Below are positions 52,701 to 60,538 of a DNA stretch of 60,538 nucleotides, one piece after another; the stretch's first letter is position 1; the number at the start of each line of letters is the position of its first letter. The position numbers and the translations under genes were made by a program. The notes under the pieces are model-generated. The model ran no database searches and had not been told where the DNA came from. It saw only the letters and a program-made list of their open reading frames with translations. This DNA is from Insolitispirillum peregrinum (GTDB taxonomy: Bacteria > Pseudomonadota > Alphaproteobacteria > Rhodospirillales > Rhodospirillaceae), in assembly GCF_042665255.1 (NCBI RefSeq), contig NZ_JBHTCD010000029.1. One strand, given 5' to 3'.

Positions 52701-52742
52701 GGGGCCTGAGGCCCCGGCGAGGTGTGGAGCAGCGCTCCATGA
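52701..52742 (+). repeat. R3 repeat, complete copy
   Basis: Two hairpins in line: GGGGCCTGAGGCCCC and TGGAGCAGCGCTCCA, joined by GGCGAGGTG. It lies between the convergent ROK and flgL genes and may serve both as transcript end. Other copies: 4308-4330 (right half) and 60142-60183 (inverted). Confidence 0.75.
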
Positions 52743-52780
52743 CCCTGTTTTCTGTTTGACGTTATCCCTGCGGTGCAGGT

Positions 52781-54457
52781 TTACAGGTAGTTCAGCAGGC
52801 TGAGTTTGGAAATCTTGGACATCGCGCTGTACGACACTTCCAGCGCCTGAGCGTCATCATTCATGCGGGTCACCGCATCCAGCATGTTGACGTTTTCCAT
52901 ATCGGTGACGCGGTTGTCAAGGAACGCCCGGAACGAGGCCGCCTCGTCGATGGAATTTTGCAGAACCTTTTGATTGCTGCCCAGGCGATAGCCGAGCCCG
53001 ACCAGATCACTCGGCTCCTCGCTCGACGAGGTCGAGTGCTGCAAGGCATCATTGACCAGATCCAGCGCCGTATCGACCCGACGGCGCATTTCGGCAGCAT
53101 CAACCTTGGTCGGGTCGGAACTGTCCATCTTGACGCCCTGCGCCATGATGCCCAACCCGCGGAAAGCCTTTTCAAACGCCGGATCAAGAGCGTTGATGCC
53201 AAGGGTGACAGTGCGGGTATCATCCACCCGGTGCGTCAGTTGCAGCGTATCACCCTGATAATAGGACGATGCGCTAATGGTCACGTTGTTCTGGGTGGTC
53301 CCATAGCCGGTGCTGCTGGGGGCGAACGGCGGCGAGACGAACAGCTTTTTACCATCAATCAGGTCGGTGGTCAGGTCATAGCCCGCTGCCGTCAGGTCGG
53401 CATTGGTCGGCCAGTGAATTGTATAGTCTTCGTTCTGGCCAGCACTGTTCTTGACCGAAATACGCGCCCCTTCCGGCGCCGTCAGGCGGATTTCCGCTCC
53501 GGCAGTGCTGGGAATCTGGGCCGTCGTGCCACCGGTTCCGGCAGGCGGCGGAACGATGGTCATCGTCTTGCCGTCGCTGGAAATGTCGGTGATGGTATAG
53601 ATGCCCGACTGGCGGTCGGTCACGGCAGTACCACCGGTGTTTTCCACCGCATTATCGTCATCAAGGAAAAACGTCATCCCGACCGACAGCCCGGAAAAGG
53701 CGTTCGGCTGATCCGACACAATGCTGCCCTTGGTGGAATCAGACGGAATGGTCGGATTGATCAGCAGCTTGCCAAAGGAATCACTGGTCAGCGGGCTACC
53801 GGTGATAAAGGTGTCAGCCGCAACCCCGCTGGTGTCTTCGATCGTCCCATAGGATGTACCACCAACGGTCTGGTTGGTCATGTCGACCGTGCGGGCGGAA
53901 AAATCGACATCGGCCAGATTGGCGGCCCGCGTTTCCGGGAACACAGTGTTCGTCCCGTCATAGACGTCGGCAAACTCGTCAACGTTGCCCCACGGCATTT
54001 CGACCGGCGGAACGTCGGTCTTGCCGCCGCTGAACAGATAGCGACCATCAACCGAGGTGTTGAGATAGTACTGCAGGTCCTTCATCGCCGTGAAAGACTG
54101 CGCACGGATGGAATCCAGCGCCTTGGTGTCTTCCTGTGACATGTCGTTATAGTCACGAGCAGCGAAATCCAGCAGCAGGGCCTTGTATTCCTGCAACGAC
54201 TTCTGCGACGAATTGACCGAATTCTGCATCGTATCAAGGCGGATTTTGGCCACACCATTGTTGGCGCTGTAGCGTTCGATACGGCTGCTCTGGTTCTCAA
54301 AGCTGATCAGGCGAAAGCTGTCGGTCGCAATACCGGCATAATCCTGCGACTTCTTTTCGGTATTCACCTGGGTTTGCGAGTCATTGAGGCGGCTCTGAAT
54401 ATCCAGCATCTGCGAGATCTGGACCTGGCCACTGATATAGGTCGGAACGCGGGACAT
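52781..54457 (-). CDS. flgL: Flagellar hook-filament junction protein FlgL (HAP3)
   Basis: Second junction protein between hook and filament. 558 residues; the conserved flagellin-like ends are visible: VPTYISGQVQISQMLDIQSRLNDSQTQ at the N-terminus forms the first helical part, and NMLDAVTRMNDDAQALEVSYSAMSKISKLSLLNYL the last. The variable middle (about 150-400) is larger than in E. coli FlgL (317 residues), as common in alphaproteobacteria. GGAGAG lies six bases before the ATG. It follows flgK by 20 bp. Confidence 0.92.
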   Translation of the reverse strand: MSRVPTYISGQVQISQMLDIQSRLNDSQTQVNTEKKSQDYAGIATDSFRLISFENQSSRIERYSANNGVAKIRLDTMQNSVNSSQKSLQEYKALLLDFAARDYNDMSQEDTKALDSIRAQSFTAMKDLQYYLNTSVDGRYLFSGGKTDVPPVEMPWGNVDEFADVYDGTNTVFPETRAANLADVDFSARTVDMTNQTVGGTSYGTIEDTSGVAADTFITGSPLTSDSFGKLLINPTIPSDSTKGSIVSDQPNAFSGLSVGMTFFLDDDNAVENTGGTAVTDRQSGIYTITDISSDGKTMTIVPPPAGTGGTTAQIPSTAGAEIRLTAPEGARISVKNSAGQNEDYTIHWPTNADLTAAGYDLTTDLIDGKKLFVSPPFAPSSTGYGTTQNNVTISASSYYQGDTLQLTHRVDDTRTVTLGINALDPAFEKAFRGLGIMAQGVKMDSSDPTKVDAAEMRRRVDTALDLVNDALQHSTSSSEEPSDLVGLGYRLGSNQKVLQNSIDEAASFRAFLDNRVTDMENVNMLDAVTRMNDDAQALEVSYSAMSKISKLSLLNYL

Positions 54458-54477
54458 GGCACACTCTCCAGAATCGG

Positions 54478-56697
54478 TTACAGGATGCTATCCAGAATGT
54501 CGAACATTTGCTTGGTGGTCGAAATGACCTTGGCAGCCGCCCCATAGGACTGCTGGTAAACCATCAGCTGCGACAGTTCTTCATCCAGGTTCACCGCCGA
54601 AATAGAGGCATTTTTCTGCTCCAGCGACTGGGCCAGACTGCTTTGGTAGCCCAGCGTGCTTTCAACCGTCGTCGCCCGGCTGGAGGTGCCCGAGATGATC
54701 GAGGCCGCATAATCCGAAAACGTCAGCGAGCCGGTGGTCATCCCGCCAGCGCTGTCATAGCTCTGCACCCCGCTGAACAGCTTGGACATATCGTTGGCGT
54801 TGGCGTTGTCGCCCGCCGACAGATAGAACTGCCCGGTATCGGTGTTATACTGCGCGATGCCCCGGCTGACTTCGCTGGGGTTGAACTGCAGGCTGGAATT
54901 GACCTGCATCCAGCCTGCGGTCCCGGTGGCTGCGGGCTGAAGCCCCAGAGCGGCAAAATAGTTGTCATTGGCCGACTTGCCGGTGATCGACAGTTCGTTG
55001 CCGTTGACGTTGCGGATACGCAGGCGATAGCCCGTGCCTTCCTGCACCACCGACGCCCGGATTTCGGCCTTGCCTTGCAGAACGGTATCATTGTTGATGC
55101 GGTTGGCAATATCCTGCAACGAGTAACCGTTGGCCAGGGTCAGCGAGTGGTTGACCACCGCCCCGCTGTCGTCGGTGGTCATGAAATTCATCACCGACGA
55201 GCCAACCTGAGTGTAATCCGCAGGCAGGATATCGCTCTGCATCATCCAGTTCGGCTGCTGGTTGGTGGTGTAAAAGTCGTTCAGGCCGAGGAAGTTGGCG
55301 AACCCGCTGTCACTCTGATAGGCCTGGAACGCACCACCGCTGTTGGTCGGATCAAAGGAAATCGGCAGGTCCGAGGTCGCCGAGCCCGGCACGGAACTGG
55401 TCTGGTCGCGGAACGCCAGCCCATAGCCCGATCCATTCAGCGACACCGTAAAGTGACCATTGGAATCCACCGAGGCCGTTGCCCCGGCCAGATTGGCCCC
55501 GCTGGAGCTTTGCAGCCACGAGGTCAGATTGGTCGCCAGCTGGTCAATGGTCACCGGTCCCCCGGTGGCAGCACCGCCGTTGACCACATCCCCCATCACG
55601 CTGCGCAGGGTGGTCGAGGCCTTTTGGCTGCCATCGGAATTAAACACCACGATGGCAGTATCGGCAGCCGAATTGTTGATCGAAATCCGCTGGGTGGACG
55701 AGTCAATGAAGGTGCGGGTGCCGGTATATTCCGACTGCATGCTGGGGAACGACGTCCCACGGTTATGGACCTGATTGACCTTGTCCATCATCGTCTGCGA
55801 CAGCTCGTCAACCTGGGATTGCAGGTTGTTCAACTCGCCATCACGTACATCGACCAGCCCCTTGAGTTTGCCCGACCGCAGCTGGCTGGTGATGTCCTGC
55901 CCGGCCACGGTGATACCGGAAAAGCCATCGGTAGCCGAATCCCACGGCTGCACCGAGCTGAGCGGAGTATGGCTGAGGTAATTCGGCTGATTGTCAACCA
56001 GCGTCACCCCCGAGGTGGTGAACACCGACACCGCGCCGCTCTCGCGCTCGTAATAGGTGATGTCCATCAACTGCGACAGCGCGTTCAGCTGCATGTCGCG
56101 CTTGTCGAGCAGATCGGCCGTCGAGGTGTTGTTGGTCGCCGTTGCCAGACTGATCTTGTCGTTCAGCGAGTCAATGCTGTCGAGGATGGAGTTGACCTGC
56201 CCCACCACCGAAGAAACCTGATTGTCGGCATCGGTGCGCAGGGCCTGAATCTGCTGGGTCATCAGGTTCAGCTTGTTGCTGACCTCCTGCCCGGCCCGGA
56301 CCACTTCGTCGGCCTGATTGCCCTTGTCGGTTTCCAGCCCCAGCAGGTTGAACTGCTCGGACAGGTCGTTGACGACATGCGACAGGGAATTGTTGTCCGA
56401 GGTGGTCCCGAAAATATCCTGAATGCGACTCATGAAGTCGTTGGTCGTCGACAGCTGGGAAAAGACCCCTTTGGCCTGTCGCATGTCATCCAGAATACCC
56501 TGTTCGACATGGCGGGTAATCTGCCCGGCCTGCACACCGGCCCCCTTGCCCGCCAGGACAACGCTTTCCGGGTTATACGTCTTGCGGGTATAGCCTGCGG
56601 TATTGACGTTCGCAATGTTGCTGGAGACGCTGTTCATCGCCTCTTGCGAGGTCAACAGCCCAGTCAGGGCAGTGCTTAGTGCCAGATTCAGCGACAT
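54478..56697 (-). CDS. flgK: Flagellar hook-filament junction protein FlgK (HAP1)
   Basis: First hook-associated protein. 739 residues, with MSLNLALSTALTGLLTSQEAMN and the rod/hook signature SNIANVNTAGYTRKT at the N-terminus, a FNLLG and DLLDKRDMQLNALSQ segment, and the C-terminal NLDEELSQLMVYQQSYGAAAKVISTTKQMFDILDSIL that closes the coiled-coil domain. The start at 56697 fits the family; the 12 residues before it in frame do not. AGGAAG precedes the ATG. A hairpin lies between this gene and the flgN-like gene upstream. Confidence 0.94.
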   Translation of the reverse strand: MSLNLALSTALTGLLTSQEAMNSVSSNIANVNTAGYTRKTYNPESVVLAGKGAGVQAGQITRHVEQGILDDMRQAKGVFSQLSTTNDFMSRIQDIFGTTSDNNSLSHVVNDLSEQFNLLGLETDKGNQADEVVRAGQEVSNKLNLMTQQIQALRTDADNQVSSVVGQVNSILDSIDSLNDKISLATATNNTSTADLLDKRDMQLNALSQLMDITYYERESGAVSVFTTSGVTLVDNQPNYLSHTPLSSVQPWDSATDGFSGITVAGQDITSQLRSGKLKGLVDVRDGELNNLQSQVDELSQTMMDKVNQVHNRGTSFPSMQSEYTGTRTFIDSSTQRISINNSAADTAIVVFNSDGSQKASTTLRSVMGDVVNGGAATGGPVTIDQLATNLTSWLQSSSGANLAGATASVDSNGHFTVSLNGSGYGLAFRDQTSSVPGSATSDLPISFDPTNSGGAFQAYQSDSGFANFLGLNDFYTTNQQPNWMMQSDILPADYTQVGSSVMNFMTTDDSGAVVNHSLTLANGYSLQDIANRINNDTVLQGKAEIRASVVQEGTGYRLRIRNVNGNELSITGKSANDNYFAALGLQPAATGTAGWMQVNSSLQFNPSEVSRGIAQYNTDTGQFYLSAGDNANANDMSKLFSGVQSYDSAGGMTTGSLTFSDYAASIISGTSSRATTVESTLGYQSSLAQSLEQKNASISAVNLDEELSQLMVYQQSYGAAAKVISTTKQMFDILDSIL

Positions 56698-56782
56698 GGT
56701 TTTCTTCCTGTCGTCCGGGGAAACCGGGGTCAATCACAAGGTCCGCAGAGTCACCTGCCAGTATGCTCTACGCTGGTATCGC

Positions 56783-56809
56783 AGGGGTAAACGTTTCTCG
56801 TTTACCCCT
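56783..56809 (-). promoter_or_regulatory. Hairpin between the flgN-like gene and flgK
   Basis: AGGGGTAAACG and CGTTTACCCCT, perfect 11 bp stem with a 5-base loop. On the minus strand there is no T-run after it, so it is more likely an RNA-processing or protein-binding site than a terminator. Transcripts of flgI-flgJ-flgN may end or be processed here. Confidence 0.5.
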
Positions 56810-56826
56810 TTCGTTTGCCATATTCT

Positions 56827-57540
56827 TTACAATTCCCGGTTCACGGCAACGGCCATTTTGCGGGATTCTGCCAGCGTGCCATCCATCGCACCCTGCCCGC
56901 CATAGACCACCGCCCCCTTGACCGTTTCTTCCTTCACCGCGTCGACCACCACCCCCATAAAGCGGTTGATGGTGTCGATCTTGGCTTTCAGCATCTGGCC
57001 GTTTTCCGCAATCATCGGCTCAAGCACCAGCATTGCTTCACGCATTTCCTGTCGGCGTTCGGCAGACAATTGCTGCAACAGTGCCGGGTTCTTGTGAAAC
57101 GCGATCATCTGTTCCATATAAGCGCGGGTCAGTTGCTGCTTTTTGGCAATGTTGTCGCGCACCGGGCCGATGTCGTGCTGCCGCAGGGCGGCATTTTCGG
57201 CCGCCAGCAGGGCGGTCAACTCGCGCACCGTCACCATCAGGTCGCGCGGCTTGTCGGCAGGCGCAGCACTGGCGGCAACGGCACTTTCCGGTGTTGCGGT
57301 GACGGCAGCCATCCGCGACGGACGGACCGCAGCCGGGGTTGCCGCCGCCGAAGGAGCCGCAGACGAGGCAGGCGACGGCGTTCCGGTCGCGCCCCGCACG
57401 GGGCGACGGGCGGGCCGTTCGGCTCCGCCCGGCGTCGCCGCAGCGGGCGTTGCCACAGCGGACGTCCCGCGCGGGGTTGTCCCGGCGGCCCGCACCGGAC
57501 GGTCACGGGTCGGACGTGGGGGCGATGTACGTTCACTCAT
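56827..57540 (-). CDS. FlgN-like flagellar export chaperone with Pro/Ala-rich extension
   Basis: 237 residues. The last 140 form a helical domain as in FlgN, which guards FlgK and FlgL before export (LTALLAAENAALRQHD, then IAKKQQLTRAYMEQMI). The first 95 residues are a low-complexity Pro/Ala/Arg/Thr-rich stretch unusual for a FlgN. The position directly upstream of flgK and flgL supports the call. It overlaps flgJ by eight bases. Confidence 0.7.
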   Translation of the reverse strand: MSERTSPPRPTRDRPVRAAGTTPRGTSAVATPAAATPGGAERPARRPVRGATGTPSPASSAAPSAAATPAAVRPSRMAAVTATPESAVAASAAPADKPRDLMVTVRELTALLAAENAALRQHDIGPVRDNIAKKQQLTRAYMEQMIAFHKNPALLQQLSAERRQEMREAMLVLEPMIAENGQMLKAKIDTINRFMGVVVDAVKEETVKGAVVYGGQGAMDGTLAESRKMAVAVNREL

Positions 57541-57904
57541 TTCCCGCCTCCTGCGCTTTGATCATCACCTGCATCACCTGCTCGGCGATGCCAACACCGC
57601 CTTTTTTGGTAATTTCCTTGGCATAGGTGTCGACCATCATCGACTTCCACATGTCTTCACCTTCACCACCGCCGAACATTTCATCGGTTTTGATGGTATC
57701 AAACATCGGTTTCAGCATCTGGTTCAGGAACATGGCCTCGAACCCCTGGGCAGCTTCCTTGATCTGCTCGGGGGTTTTGGCTTTTTTGGCCAACAGGTTG
57801 CCGACGCTTGACGACTGCTGGCCCTGCCCGGCCTGCGTCTGGGCATTCTGCAACACAGACGAGACGTTCAGGCCCTTGTCCAGGGCGGAGGAAGAGGTCA
57901 TCAC
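57533..57904 (-). CDS. flgJ: FlgJ rod-assembly protein, rod-binding domain only
   Basis: 123 residues carrying only the N-terminal rod-binding domain (QGFEAMFLNQMLKPMF, DTYAKEITKKGGVGIAEQVM). The peptidoglycan-cutting half of enterobacterial FlgJ is absent, as usual in alphaproteobacteria, where a separate enzyme does the cutting. It overlaps flgI by four bases and the flgN-like gene by eight, so all three are one operon. Confidence 0.88.
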   Translation of the reverse strand: MMTSSSALDKGLNVSSVLQNAQTQAGQGQQSSSVGNLLAKKAKTPEQIKEAAQGFEAMFLNQMLKPMFDTIKTDEMFGGGEGEDMWKSMMVDTYAKEITKKGGVGIAEQVMQVMIKAQEAGNE

Positions 57905-59067
57905 ATCACCTCGATTTCTGCTTGCAAGGCACCAGCGGCCTTGATTGCCTGCAGGATGGAAATCATGTCACGCGGACCGATCCCCAGGGCGTTCAGGCCA
58001 TTGACCAGCTCTTGCAGGTTGACGCCACCATCGACGACGGCCAGTTTCTTGTCGGCCCCCTCATCGACCTGGATCTGCGTCCGGTCAACGGTGGTGGTGG
58101 TACCGGTCTGCGAGAACGGCGACGGCTGACTGACCTGCGGTGTTTCGGTCACCTTGATGGTCAGGTTCCCCTGCGCAATGGCAACCCGCGACACCCGCAC
58201 GTTATCCCCGATGACAATCGTCCCGGTGTTTTCGTCAATGACAATCCGCGCCAACTGATCGGGTTCAACGCGCAACTGTTCGATGGCGGTCATCAACTGG
58301 ACCACATCCTTGTCGGACGGCACCGACAGTTGCACGGTCCCCGGATCGAGCGCCCGTGCCGAGGCCATCCCCAGGTAGGCATTCACCGCCGAGGCAATGC
58401 GCTGGGCGGTGGTGAAATCCGGATTGCGCAGCGAGATGTTGACGCTGCGCATCGAGGCCAGCGAGAACGGCACCTCGCGTTCGATGATCGCCCCGTTGGG
58501 GATGCGGCCAGAGGTCGGCACGCCCTTGGTCACCGAGGCGGCATTGCCCGAGGCCGTATAGCCACCGATCTGCACCTGACCCTGGCTGACGGCATAGACT
58601 TCGCCATCGGCACCGACCAGCGGCGTCACCAGCAAGGCCCCGCCCTGCAGGCTTTTTGCATCCCCCAGCGCCGAAATGGTCACGTCAATCCGGCTGCCCT
58701 GACGACCAAATGGCGGCAGGGCGGCGGTCACCATCACGGCGGCAACGTTTTTCGGTTTCAGGGTGCCATCGCGGGTGTTGATCCCCAGACGTTCCAGCAT
58801 CGCAATCAGCGATTCCTGGGTGAACGCCATGTTTTCGATCTTGTCACCGGTCCCGTTCAAGCCAACCACCAGCCCGTAACCGACCAACAGGTTGTCGCGG
58901 ACGCCTTCGAAGGCAGCGATGTCCTTGATGCGCGACGCGGCCTGTGCGGCGGAGCTAAAGGCTGAAACGGCAAGCGCAGCGCTGATCCCGACCGCGCACA
59001 CCACGGCCAGCAAGCGGCGGCTTGCCTGATGCCATGTGCGGGAGAGGTGGGTCATGGTGTGCCTCAT
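57901..59067 (-). CDS. flgI: Flagellar P-ring protein FlgI
   Basis: Periplasmic protein that forms the P-ring around the rod. About 388 residues with a signal peptide (ending FSSAAQAA), then SRIKDIAAFEGVRDNLLVGYGLVVGLNGTGD split over the first mature residues, VAAVMVTAALPPFGRQG and the C-terminal LNALGIGPRDMISILQAIKAAGALQAE. Starts at 59082, 59067 and 59055 each have a purine-rich site; I took the ATG at 59067 (AGAGG, spacing five). A sigma-54-like promoter lies upstream at 59240-59255. Confidence 0.93.
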   Translation of the reverse strand: MRHTMTHLSRTWHQASRRLLAVVCAVGISAALAVSAFSSAAQAASRIKDIAAFEGVRDNLLVGYGLVVGLNGTGDKIENMAFTQESLIAMLERLGINTRDGTLKPKNVAAVMVTAALPPFGRQGSRIDVTISALGDAKSLQGGALLVTPLVGADGEVYAVSQGQVQIGGYTASGNAASVTKGVPTSGRIPNGAIIEREVPFSLASMRSVNISLRNPDFTTAQRIASAVNAYLGMASARALDPGTVQLSVPSDKDVVQLMTAIEQLRVEPDQLARIVIDENTGTIVIGDNVRVSRVAIAQGNLTIKVTETPQVSQPSPFSQTGTTTTVDRTQIQVDEGADKKLAVVDGGVNLQELVNGLNALGIGPRDMISILQAIKAAGALQAEIEVM

Positions 59068-59526
59068 CGTTGCCTCTGTCATGCCATTCCTGCACATCGG
59101 TGCAGGGATATCCGGGGTGGACCACAACGGGTCCAGACCACAGCGTCGGCGATGATAACCGGAAAATCGTCTCGAAACAGTAAACTGCCGCATCAAAAAG
59201 CCTGCATTTTCACAGGCCAGACTTTGGCAGAAAGTTACATGCAATATTTACACCAGACAGGCCGCCCTGACCAGAAATTCATAAAACCCTGCATTCCCCG
59301 CCCCTTACCCGGCCCGTCCCGCAGCAGGGAACAAAGAATCGAGCCTTGCCAGAGGGTTATTCACGACCACACCCGGCATTTTCCACCCTTTTGCTAGGCA
59401 AAAAATGCCGCCGAAACGGGACTCCTTTTCCCTTTCACCACGAGGAAACTCCCCGTAGACTCGGACTCGTACAGGTCAAACCAGACCAACTCCAGAAACT
59501 GTGCCAGCAACTGTGAATGAACCCCG
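59068..59526. other. Divergent promoter region between flgI and fliX
   Basis: 459 bp with no gene. It holds a sigma-54-like element toward flgI. A second minus-strand site, TGGCCTGTGAAAATGC, has one base too many between GG and GC. I see no clear promoter toward fliX. Confidence 0.5.
59240..59255 (-). promoter_or_regulatory. Possible sigma-54 promoter of flgI
   Basis: On the minus strand TGGTGTAAATATTGCA has GG and GC with 10 bases between, and a perfect TTGCA at -12; the -24 element is TGGTG instead of TGGCA. It lies about 170 bp upstream of flgI. Confidence 0.45.
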
Positions 59527-59967
59527 ATGAAGATTTCAGGCAGTGGTCGCTCTTCCGGTCCGTCATCGACGAACCGCACAACGAAATCCGCCGGCCCGTC
59601 GGCCAGCGGCTTCGTCGATCATTTGCAAGGTGCTACCGCCGTTGAGGAAACCGCCAGCGCCCACGGTCTGGAGGCCCCGCAGGCACTCAGCGGTCTGGAA
59701 AGCCTGCTGGCCATTCAGGCAGTCGATGCCGACGGCAGCAACCGGGGCCGCCGCCGGATGATTGCCCGTGGCGAAGAACTGCTCGACCGGCTGGAGGATA
59801 TCCGCCGAGGCCTGTTGCTGGGCACCATCCCCATCGACCGCCTGTCGAAACTGTCAGAAATGGTCCGCAGCAAGCGGGACAGCGGTGCCGACCCCGAACT
59901 GGCCGCCCTGCTGGACGAAATCGAGCTGCGCGCCGAGGTCGAACTGGCCAAGCTGGGGATGCGGTAG
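59527..59967 (+). CDS. fliX: Flagellar assembly regulator FliX
   Basis: 146 residues. In Caulobacter FliX links early basal-body assembly to the activity of FlbD, the sigma-54 activator of later flagellar genes. The Gly/Ser-rich N-terminus MKISGSGRSSG, central LEAPQALSGLESLLAIQAVD, and C-terminal RRMIARGEELLDRLEDIRRGLL with LLDEIELRAEVELAKLG match the family. The divergent position next to flgI is the same as in Caulobacter. Its stop codon overlaps the first base of a tandem R2 repeat. Confidence 0.88.
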   Translation: MKISGSGRSSGPSSTNRTTKSAGPSASGFVDHLQGATAVEETASAHGLEAPQALSGLESLLAIQAVDADGSNRGRRRMIARGEELLDRLEDIRRGLLLGTIPIDRLSKLSEMVRSKRDSGADPELAALLDEIELRAEVELAKLGMR

Positions 59968-60113
59968 AGCAAATCCCGAGCAGGGGCAAAGCCCCTGCGA
60001 CGACGCATTTGCTGGATGAACAGACTCAAATCCCGAGCAGGGGCAAAGCCCCTGCGACGACGCATTTGCGCAACGCACAGACTCAAATCCCGGGCAGGGG
60101 CAAAGCCCCCTCC
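59966..60113 (+). repeat. Three tandem R2 nested-hairpin repeats, period 57 bp
   Basis: Units begin CAAATCCCGAGCAGGGGC at 59970, 60027 and 60084 (third with GGGCAGG). In each, GCAGGGGC-AAA-GCCCCTGC forms the inner stem and GCAAAT / ATTTGC the outer one in the first unit. The third unit is cut off after the inner stem. A diverged single copy is at 33530-33585. Confidence 0.85.
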
Positions 60114-60141
60114 GAGCGCAGGCACGATAAAAACCAAAAAT

Positions 60142-60183
60142 CATGGAGCGCTGCTCCAAACCTCGCCGGGGCCTTCAGGCCCC
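60142..60183 (-). repeat. R3 repeat, inverted copy
   Basis: Reverse complement of the 52701-52742 element with one extra base in the first loop and one change (GGTTTGG for GGTGTGG). Confidence 0.75.
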
Positions 60184-60327
60184 AGGCCCCATTGACTTGA
60201 TTTTTAAAGAAAAATGGGGGCTTGGGGGCATCGCCACCAAACGGGTTCGGGCGGTAGCCCGCACTGATCCCACCAACTGTCGTATCCTGTGATCTGACGC
60301 AGGCAGGCTGATCTAACCTTTTGATCT

Positions 60328-60417
60328 AGAGCGTTTTCACACCGAGCGAAAACGCTCTTCCCTTTTAGTGCCGCATTTTCCGAGCCGTTGACCGTAGACG
60401 GTCAACTTGAAAATGCT
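60328..60417 (+). repeat. R1 repeat, full-length copy with two hairpins
   Basis: 90 bp. The left hairpin is GAGCGTTTTC / GAAAACGCTC. The right one is GTTGACCG-TAGA-CGGTCAAC, flanked by CATTTTC / GAAAATG. The copy at 3059-3102 has both ends but lacks the middle. Confidence 0.75.
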
Positions 60418-60455
60418 TGTCTTATGATTTTTCGTGCTGACAGGCGATAAAGGAT

Positions 60456-60489
60456 CCCTCGGGAGGGTGTTGCAACACCCTCCCGAGGG
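60456..60489. repeat. Perfect 34 bp palindrome
   Basis: CCCTCGGGAGGGTGTTG is followed directly by its exact reverse complement, with no spacer. No T-run follows and no other copy was seen in the window. Confidence 0.8.
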
Positions 60490-60538
60490 CGAGGGTAGGA
60501 TCGACACAATGCAGGTCGTTAACGGACCGAGTTAGAGT

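Larger units (their letters stand above)
59968..60538. other. Repeat-rich intergenic region at the right edge
   Basis: No credible gene in the last 570 bp. It is made largely of repeats: R2 (59966-60113), R3 inverted (60142-60183), R1 (60328-60417) and a 34 bp palindrome (60456-60489). The stretches between them show nothing recognisable. Confidence 0.6.

Noticed and set aside
56698..56826. Sigma-54 promoter of flgK (TGGCAGGTGACTCTGC, minus strand)
   Set aside because: GG and GC are 11 instead of 10 bases apart, a spacing that usually abolishes sigma-54 binding.
59190..59215. Second sigma-54 promoter of flgI (TGGCCTGTGAAAATGC, minus strand)
   Set aside because: Same one-base spacing defect.
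59966..60113. CRISPR array
   Set aside because: The three units have a 57 bp period, but the parts between are also repeated, so there are no unique spacers; no cas genes nearby.

Overview
The window reads as chromosome of a free-living, motile, Gram-negative alphaproteobacterium, probably a Rhodospirillales/Azospirillum-type spirillum. Evidence: high GC with strong G/C bias at third codon positions; a NifA with the cysteine spacing of oxygen-sensitive alphaproteobacterial NifA; a GatCAB amidotransferase; a divergent fliX/flgI pair as in Caulobacter-type flagellar clusters; and a pyrB-linked dihydroorotase homologue without its metal ligands. The species cannot be named from sequence alone. 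No rRNA, tRNA, CRISPR array or replication origin was seen.

Layout. 1-5 kb: the 3' part of an IS630-family transposase, nifA (minus), an AT-richer 850 bp stretch without a convincing gene, a membrane protein with a broken GGDEF motif, and a secreted DUF192 protein. 5-7.9 kb: a structured leader with an intrinsic terminator, then a three-gene ABC importer whose binding protein looks like ThiY (pyrimidine precursor of thiamine). 8-15.7 kb: a nine-gene Mrp-type cation/proton antiporter operon, in the order E-F-G-(A C-terminal part fused to B)-C-D, followed by two more D-like subunits with a small membrane protein between them. 15.7-22.4 kb: dctBD, whose start codon directly follows the last antiporter stop codon, then a sigma-54 promoter with two phased inverted repeats, then the TRAP transporter genes dctP-dctQ-dctM and a terminator. 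TRAP carriers are usually sodium-driven, so antiporter and dicarboxylate uptake may form one sodium circuit.

22.6-42.8 kb is mostly housekeeping: OmpA-like, SocA-like, YdbH-like and GAF-like proteins, ruvX, gatCAB, an OafA-type acyltransferase, a PaaY-like hexapeptide protein, a MASE3/PAS protein with a kinase-dead histidine kinase tail, a DHCW cupin, an AEC carrier, RidA, pyrB-pyrC-plsY, a 73-residue orphan whose ribosome site lies in a predicted hairpin, and dprA. 42.9-52.7 kb: topA, rnr, an asparaginase fused to a bulb-lectin-like tail, a neighbour resembling a cysteine hydrolase, nadK and a ROK sugar kinase. 52.8-60 kb: flagellar genes flgL, flgK, a flgN-like gene, flgJ and flgI (minus) and fliX (plus).

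Several families of palindromic intergenic repeats occur in more than one copy: a nested hairpin with a 57 bp tandem period, a two-hairpin element with an internally deleted copy, a GC-rich hairpin pair in three copies, and an AGTGGG-ACCGGTTTTC motif in two copies. They cluster at the right edge.
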